A DNA stretch of 64,000 nucleotides from Dimorphilus gyrociliatus (lineage: Eukaryota; Annelida; Polychaeta; Dinophilidae): positions 290,942 to 354,941 of the forward strand of contig CAJFCJ010000009.1 in NCBI GenBank assembly GCA_904063045.1, given 5' to 3'. A program made the position numbers and the translations under genes. A model generated the notes under the pieces. That model was not told where the DNA came from. It did not search any database and worked only from the letters and a program-made list of their open reading frames with translations. Positions within the stretch are counted from its first letter, which is position 1. The number at the start of each line of letters is the position of its first letter. Shown here in pieces: positions 58,950-64,000 of this stretch.

Positions 58950-60236
58950 ATGTCACTTCTAACTTCTCGAAGTGAAGTATCAAGGTGCCTTCTAAATGAA
59001 GAACTAGATCTAAGTCTTTTGAAGCCTTTAACAACGGAAAATGAGGCAGAGAGCGATAATAAACCTCCTGAAGATACCAACAGCTGCGATGATTTTGAAA
59101 TGCAAACCTTCTCAGACAGTTCTACTGATGAAGAAGCTGATAAATACAATGAATATTACTTTGAATCCGACGCGTTAGTTTACAGAGACTGTAAAGATTA
59201 TCGGAAATTGTTATCTACGATGGCTATTCTAGAAGCTCAAAAAGTTCAAGCTCTTAAAGACATTGACTATCTTGCTAATTTGAAGCGGAAAGCTATTGAA
59301 AACCCAACTGATTTTTGTAAGGAGTTGCAGAAAGAATCTATAAAAATACCCAAATTTCAAAATATCTGGAAAGTGCCTAAAATTGAATGGAGCAAATATG
59401 AAACTAGCCTTGAGGAGGACCGTATCAGAGAGAAATTTGAAATGGAGGAGAGAACTAAAGAAAAAGAGAGGATTTTCTTAGAGCGAGAAGGTCATGTTGC
59501 TACAAAAGAAGAGGTAAACGAGGAGGAGGAAAGTGATGATTCGAAGCAAAAAACAGTCTCCTATAAACAACCATGGACTGAATTAGAGCAAAGGAAATTA
59601 GAAGAACTGTTAACTATATATCCATCAGAAGAAGTAGAAGCCAGAAGATGGGAAAAAATTGCTCGAGCCTTGGGCAATAGAACAACCCTGCAAGTTCAAT
59701 CAAGAGTTCAAAAATATTTTATCAAATTAGCTAAATCAGGTTTACCAATTCCAGGAAGAGTTCCTAATGTAACGAATACGTTTAGAAAAATTAAACCAAG
59801 GGCTAAATTTCTACAACAAGCCTTAAATTTAAATTCAACTTTTATGACATCCTACCAACTACCTCCAGCTTTGAAAAATGAACCCTTCAGTCAATCTGTT
59901 AAGGATGAACCAGATAGAGAAATTGCAAGCGAGACTGAAACTTCAAAAGAATCTACAACTAGTAAAAAGGAAGAAAATGAATTAAATAACTTAATAAAAC
60001 TAAAAGAAAACATTCTGAAAGAAGTACGAAAGAACAACGATTCAGTTCACCGAGGTTATGAATGTAGCAAATGTAAACAGAATCCTATTCGAGGGGTTCG
60101 ATGGAGCTGTAAGGATTGTTCACCATCACAAAATGTTAATTTGTGTTCAACTTGTGCTAACGATGTATACGAGACGCCGTCACATAGCATTTTTCACTCT
60201 TTTGACGAAATCTTATTTCCTCTTCAGATCAAATAA
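58950..60236 (+). CDS. ZZZ3: ZZ-type zinc finger-containing protein 3
   Basis: Single-exon ORF, 428 residues, about half of human ZZZ3 (903), lacking most of its disordered N-terminal half. A coiled-coil segment (TMAILEAQKVQALKDIDYLA, 90-113) precedes FQNIWKVPKIEWSKY. A Myb/SANT domain at about 206-260 (PWTELEQRKLEELLTIYPSE, RRWEKIARALGNRTTLQVQS) is followed by the conserved GLPIPGRVPN. A ZZ finger at about 368-420 has YECSKCKQNPIRGVRWSCKD and NLCSTCAND with the ligand Cys pairs, plus HSIFHSF. ZZZ3 reads histone H3 tails through the ZZ domain in the ATAC acetyltransferase complex in the nucleus. The C terminus ends right after ZZ as usual. Start MSLLTSRSEV follows an acceptor-like AG. Confidence 0.93.
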   Translation: MSLLTSRSEVSRCLLNEELDLSLLKPLTTENEAESDNKPPEDTNSCDDFEMQTFSDSSTDEEADKYNEYYFESDALVYRDCKDYRKLLSTMAILEAQKVQALKDIDYLANLKRKAIENPTDFCKELQKESIKIPKFQNIWKVPKIEWSKYETSLEEDRIREKFEMEERTKEKERIFLEREGHVATKEEVNEEEESDDSKQKTVSYKQPWTELEQRKLEELLTIYPSEEVEARRWEKIARALGNRTTLQVQSRVQKYFIKLAKSGLPIPGRVPNVTNTFRKIKPRAKFLQQALNLNSTFMTSYQLPPALKNEPFSQSVKDEPDREIASETETSKESTTSKKEENELNNLIKLKENILKEVRKNNDSVHRGYECSKCKQNPIRGVRWSCKDCSPSQNVNLCSTCANDVYETPSHSIFHSFDEILFPLQIK

Positions 60237-60468
60237 TTACTCACAAAAAATAAGTATTTATACTCTAATCTTAGTGCTTGAATAAAATTCTTTTCTTGAT
60301 TCCAAAATTGTAAAAAATCTTTTTCGAAAGTACAATTATTTTATAACCAGTAGGTGGCGTATCTGAACGCATGCGCAGATTGATTTTCAGGTGACTTCCG
60401 GCGGTATAAGAAAACTACCGGGCAATATTTTGTTTTTAAACATTAAATTTTAAAGATAATTTATTCAC

Positions 60469-61691
<1,223 letters not shown>

Positions 61692-61963
61692 TTTAATTTA
61701 TTAAATTTATTACAATTTTGAAAAGGAAAGCAAACACAACATATTGTTAAACATGGAGTCAATTGTTATTATTTAATGACAATTGTTTTCATATCATAAG
61801 TCATTGATGACATAAATACTATTGTTATAGTTTATTATTGTTGTCTACTCGAAGGTAAAACAAGCGTCACTTAGTCATTAGTTCATTTCTCTTATCAAAA
61901 TTACCATCAAAGTTTAGTCCATTTGTTAATAATTAATAATTTTGTAATTGATTTTGTTAACTT
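61692..61963. other. Convergent 3' region of SREK1IP1 and the FAS acyl carrier piece
   Basis: AT-rich sequence with no gene. Contains CATTAGTTCATTT-like low-complexity stretches only. Confidence 0.4.
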
Positions 61964-62421
61964 TCACTTTTTTGATAAAAGTTGCGTTATTTTCTTTATA
62001 TTCAAGCTTTGAACCTCTGCTACCGTCAATTGAACATCGAATCGGCGTCCCAATATTTGCCTTATTTCTGTTGTCATCAAAGAGTCCAATCCCATATCTA
62101 TTAGTGCAACGTCTTCGTCTATTGTCATATTATCTTCATCGATACCTAGATTTTATATAAATATAGAGTTTACAGTTGAAGAATTCAGACAATTTAAAGT
62201 AAATAAATTATTACCGAGAACACTATAGATTGCCGAAATTGCTACGTGAACTCTATCTTCATTTTCGTCATTATTTGAGGAATTGCGTTGTTTAACTGGT
62301 ACAATACTACTTAATATCTCCCAATTATTTAAAAGAATATTGTCCAATGTATTTAAATAAGATGCTACTCTTTGTACGCCAATTCCAGTCATGTACCACT
62401 CGTTTCCCGAGAGATTGTTAA
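61964..62421 (-). CDS. Fatty acid synthase C-terminal piece: end of KR domain and acyl carrier domain, no thioesterase
   Basis: Two exons, 62215-62421 and 61964-62145. The first reads SGNEWYMTGIGVQRVASYLN then LDNILLNNWEILSSIVP, matching the FASN linker [27 protein letters not shown]. The second has the phosphopantetheine site DMGLDSLMTTEIRQILGRRF and ends LNIKKITQLLSKK at 61964. Animal type I FAS normally continues with a thioesterase of about 270 residues; here the stop comes directly after the carrier. The carrier Ser is in GLDSLM. The exon starts at a TATAG acceptor (phase 1), so an upstream exon is needed. None encoding KR or ER is visible before the transferase piece at 63.5 kb. Confidence 0.75.
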
Positions 62422-63512
62422 CTATACAAAATTTTTCCGTCAGACATCATTACTGTTTTACTGAGGAAAACTATCATTGTAGATAACTAACTGTAGATAA
62501 ATAGAACATAGCATATCTCACATTCATGTGAAAAAGTGCTCATAAAAAGAAATTATTGGCGGTAAACAGTGATATTTGCTTAATAGACCACTTTTCGCCT
62601 ACATCATTTTATGATTTTATTCTTCTTAAAAGACAGCAGTACCATTTTTAATACATAACTGTATGATATTATTTTTATTCTTATTTATTTCACAAAAAAG
62701 CATATTTTAATTTATCTATTGGTTTAAAATTTTTGGAAGGGATGATAAAAATTGTCCTGGAACAAATATAATACTCCTAAACACTTCAGGAACGATAAAA
62801 AAAATTGTCTACAAATAAAAGCTCTTGTTGATGTTTCGTGAGGAAAGAGAAAGGATCGCCATCTGTATGTACTTCTCAAATACTGGAAGTACAATTTAAA
62901 TAGTCGTTTGTTACTGTGCGAACAAACACTTCTCTAAGTATTTTAACTAGTTCTTTTCATACTTTTTCACATCCAAAATAAATCTCGTAAAATTGATGAC
63001 AAGCAGTTAACATTTCTATCGCAGATTGTTATCAACTGTTTAAAAGTATAGTACAATTAATTCATATTTCAAACAATTATGTTTTCATTAGTATATTACA
63101 TAAAGAAAAGTTTTGTAATTAAAAGCGTCAAGTATATTGTTACTTATCATAGAATTAATTTAAAATTTCATTTGGGTGTATAACTTCTTTTCTCAATAAA
63201 CATTCCAATTGTATTTTTTGCATTTTTGATATTCTTAACAATCAATTGGTGAATAAAATGTATTATACTTTTTGAAATACTCGCCTATTTGCATTCGTCA
63301 TCTTATGTTACAATGACAGTACAGGCATCGAGTTGTCTCTGTTTTCATTAGCATTATATCTCCTTAACAACCTAAAACAACTGAGTAAACACAAATTAAA
63401 ACTATACTTCTACAGCCTTTATAAATTCATATTTCATTCATAATTGTCTTATTCAAACGTATTTTATCAAAATTAAAAATATTAAATATAGAATTAAAGG
63501 TTAAGTTTATTT
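62422..63512. other. 1.1 kb between the two FAS pieces with no FAS coding sequence
   Basis: AT-rich and stop-laden on the minus strand. I searched by eye for dehydratase, enoyl reductase and ketoreductase blocks and found none. It behaves like an intron or an intergenic deletion scar. Confidence 0.5.
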
Positions 63513-64000
63513 TCAAAAAAACAAAACTACTATCATGAAAGGATTGAATGGTATAACATTTATGATACTATATGTGTGGTTTTCTGCTGATGATGCTTTT
63601 TGATTATCCCATTCTTCTTCCGGAAATGCGGTGCTAATCCACTTACTACTCCTCTTTTTTGGTTCTTTAATGACTCTTTGAAGTTTTTCAGTAAACTGAG
63701 GTGAACAAACCATTAGTTCCGGAGAGTGGAAAGCGACACCCGAACTATCAACAATTCTAACAAAGTAGCCCTCATTCTTGAGTTGGTCAGCAAACTCCTT
63801 GACACACTCGAAAGGTCCGCTTACCGTTTGTGTTTCTTCAGAATTATTGCAAGCCGGTACAACGTTTGGTGGACACTTATTCATAGCGTCTTCCCAAGTT
63901 AAACCTACGGCTGCCATTGCTCCCGGCCGAAGGTTTGCATCCTTAATACACTTACCTCTCCAATAGGCGCATAACACAGTTTGTTCTGCAGTCAGTGTCT
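63513..64000 (-). CDS. Fatty acid synthase malonyl/acetyltransferase domain, 3' partial in window
   Basis: The frame runs in from the right edge: [71 protein letters not shown] and [20 protein letters not shown]. These align in order with the human FASN MAT domain ([26 protein letters not shown]...VVPACHNSKDTVTISGP...AFHS). The catalytic His is in AFHSP; the catalytic Ser (GHSxGE) lies just beyond the window. After SSAEN the similarity ends and the frame stops at 63513. A GTATCA donor at 63568 would end the exon at 63569 in phase 1. The gene starts beyond 64000. Confidence 0.8.
   Translation of the reverse strand, partial: [161 protein letters not shown]

Overview
The window is eukaryotic nuclear DNA from an animal. 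Genes are split by many short AT-rich introns (two in one gene are 47 and 55 bp) with GT..AG ends. The sequence is AT-rich and intergenic spacers are often only 0.2-0.5 kb. Gene content is metazoan: MMD/PAQR, KLHL10, LRRC49, ZZZ3, SREK1IP1, ERICH2, MTCH2, a consortin-like gene and an animal chitin synthase with EDR, QRRRW and SWGTRE signatures. Chitin synthase together with an amidohydrolase-free CefD-like aminotransferase gene and strong compaction suggests a small invertebrate, possibly a miniature annelid or another lophotrochozoan. That placement is inference; nothing here fixes the species.

Layout. 0.7-1.8 kb: a tandemly duplicated non-coding host gene with one box C/D snoRNA-like copy in each of five introns. 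1.9-3.0 kb (-) ERICH2-like. 3.5-4.8 kb (+) GhrA-like D-2-hydroxyacid dehydrogenase. 5.1-7.0 kb (-) MTCH2. 8.1-10.6 kb (-) SLC28 nucleoside transporter. 13.2-14.8 kb (+) SAXO-like. 17.7-18.2 kb (+) unknown lysine-rich protein. 19.6-20.4 kb (+) MMD. 21.5-24.7 kb (+) unknown coiled-coil protein. 25.7-35.1 kb (+) large modular unknown protein. 35.3-35.9 kb (-) prefoldin subunit 1, head to head with 36.1-42.8 kb (+) LRRC49, whose introns hold two nested ORFs. 44.0-46.7 kb (+) SLC22 transporter. 47.3-48.9 kb (+) CefD-like class V aminotransferase. 49.1-50.1 kb (-) one-pass thrombospondin-repeat protein, head to head with 50.3-53.8 kb (+) chitin synthase. 54.4-56.1 kb (-) consortin-like. 56.8-58.6 kb (+) KLHL10. 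59.0-60.2 kb (+) ZZZ3. 60.5-61.7 kb (+) SREK1IP1. 62.0-64.0 kb (-) fatty acid synthase pieces (acyl carrier, then malonyl/acetyltransferase running off the edge).

How it fits together. There is no operon or single pathway. A noticeable share of genes belong to cilium or sperm biology (ERICH2, SAXO, LRRC49, KLHL10 by homology; the two adjacent unknown coiled-coil genes by promoter motifs). The two unknown genes at 21.5 and 25.7 kb share an identical TCACGTGATC box plus an RFX X-box half site upstream, and the larger is built from many short phase-0 exons. These two genes are the best candidates for something undescribed. The second is the fatty acid synthase locus, where the reductive middle of the enzyme cannot be found between the transferase and carrier pieces. 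The third is the snoRNA host array. All exon joins were worked out by eye from reading frame, GT/AG and phase, so small boundaries may be off; CDS spans are given from first to last coding base including introns.
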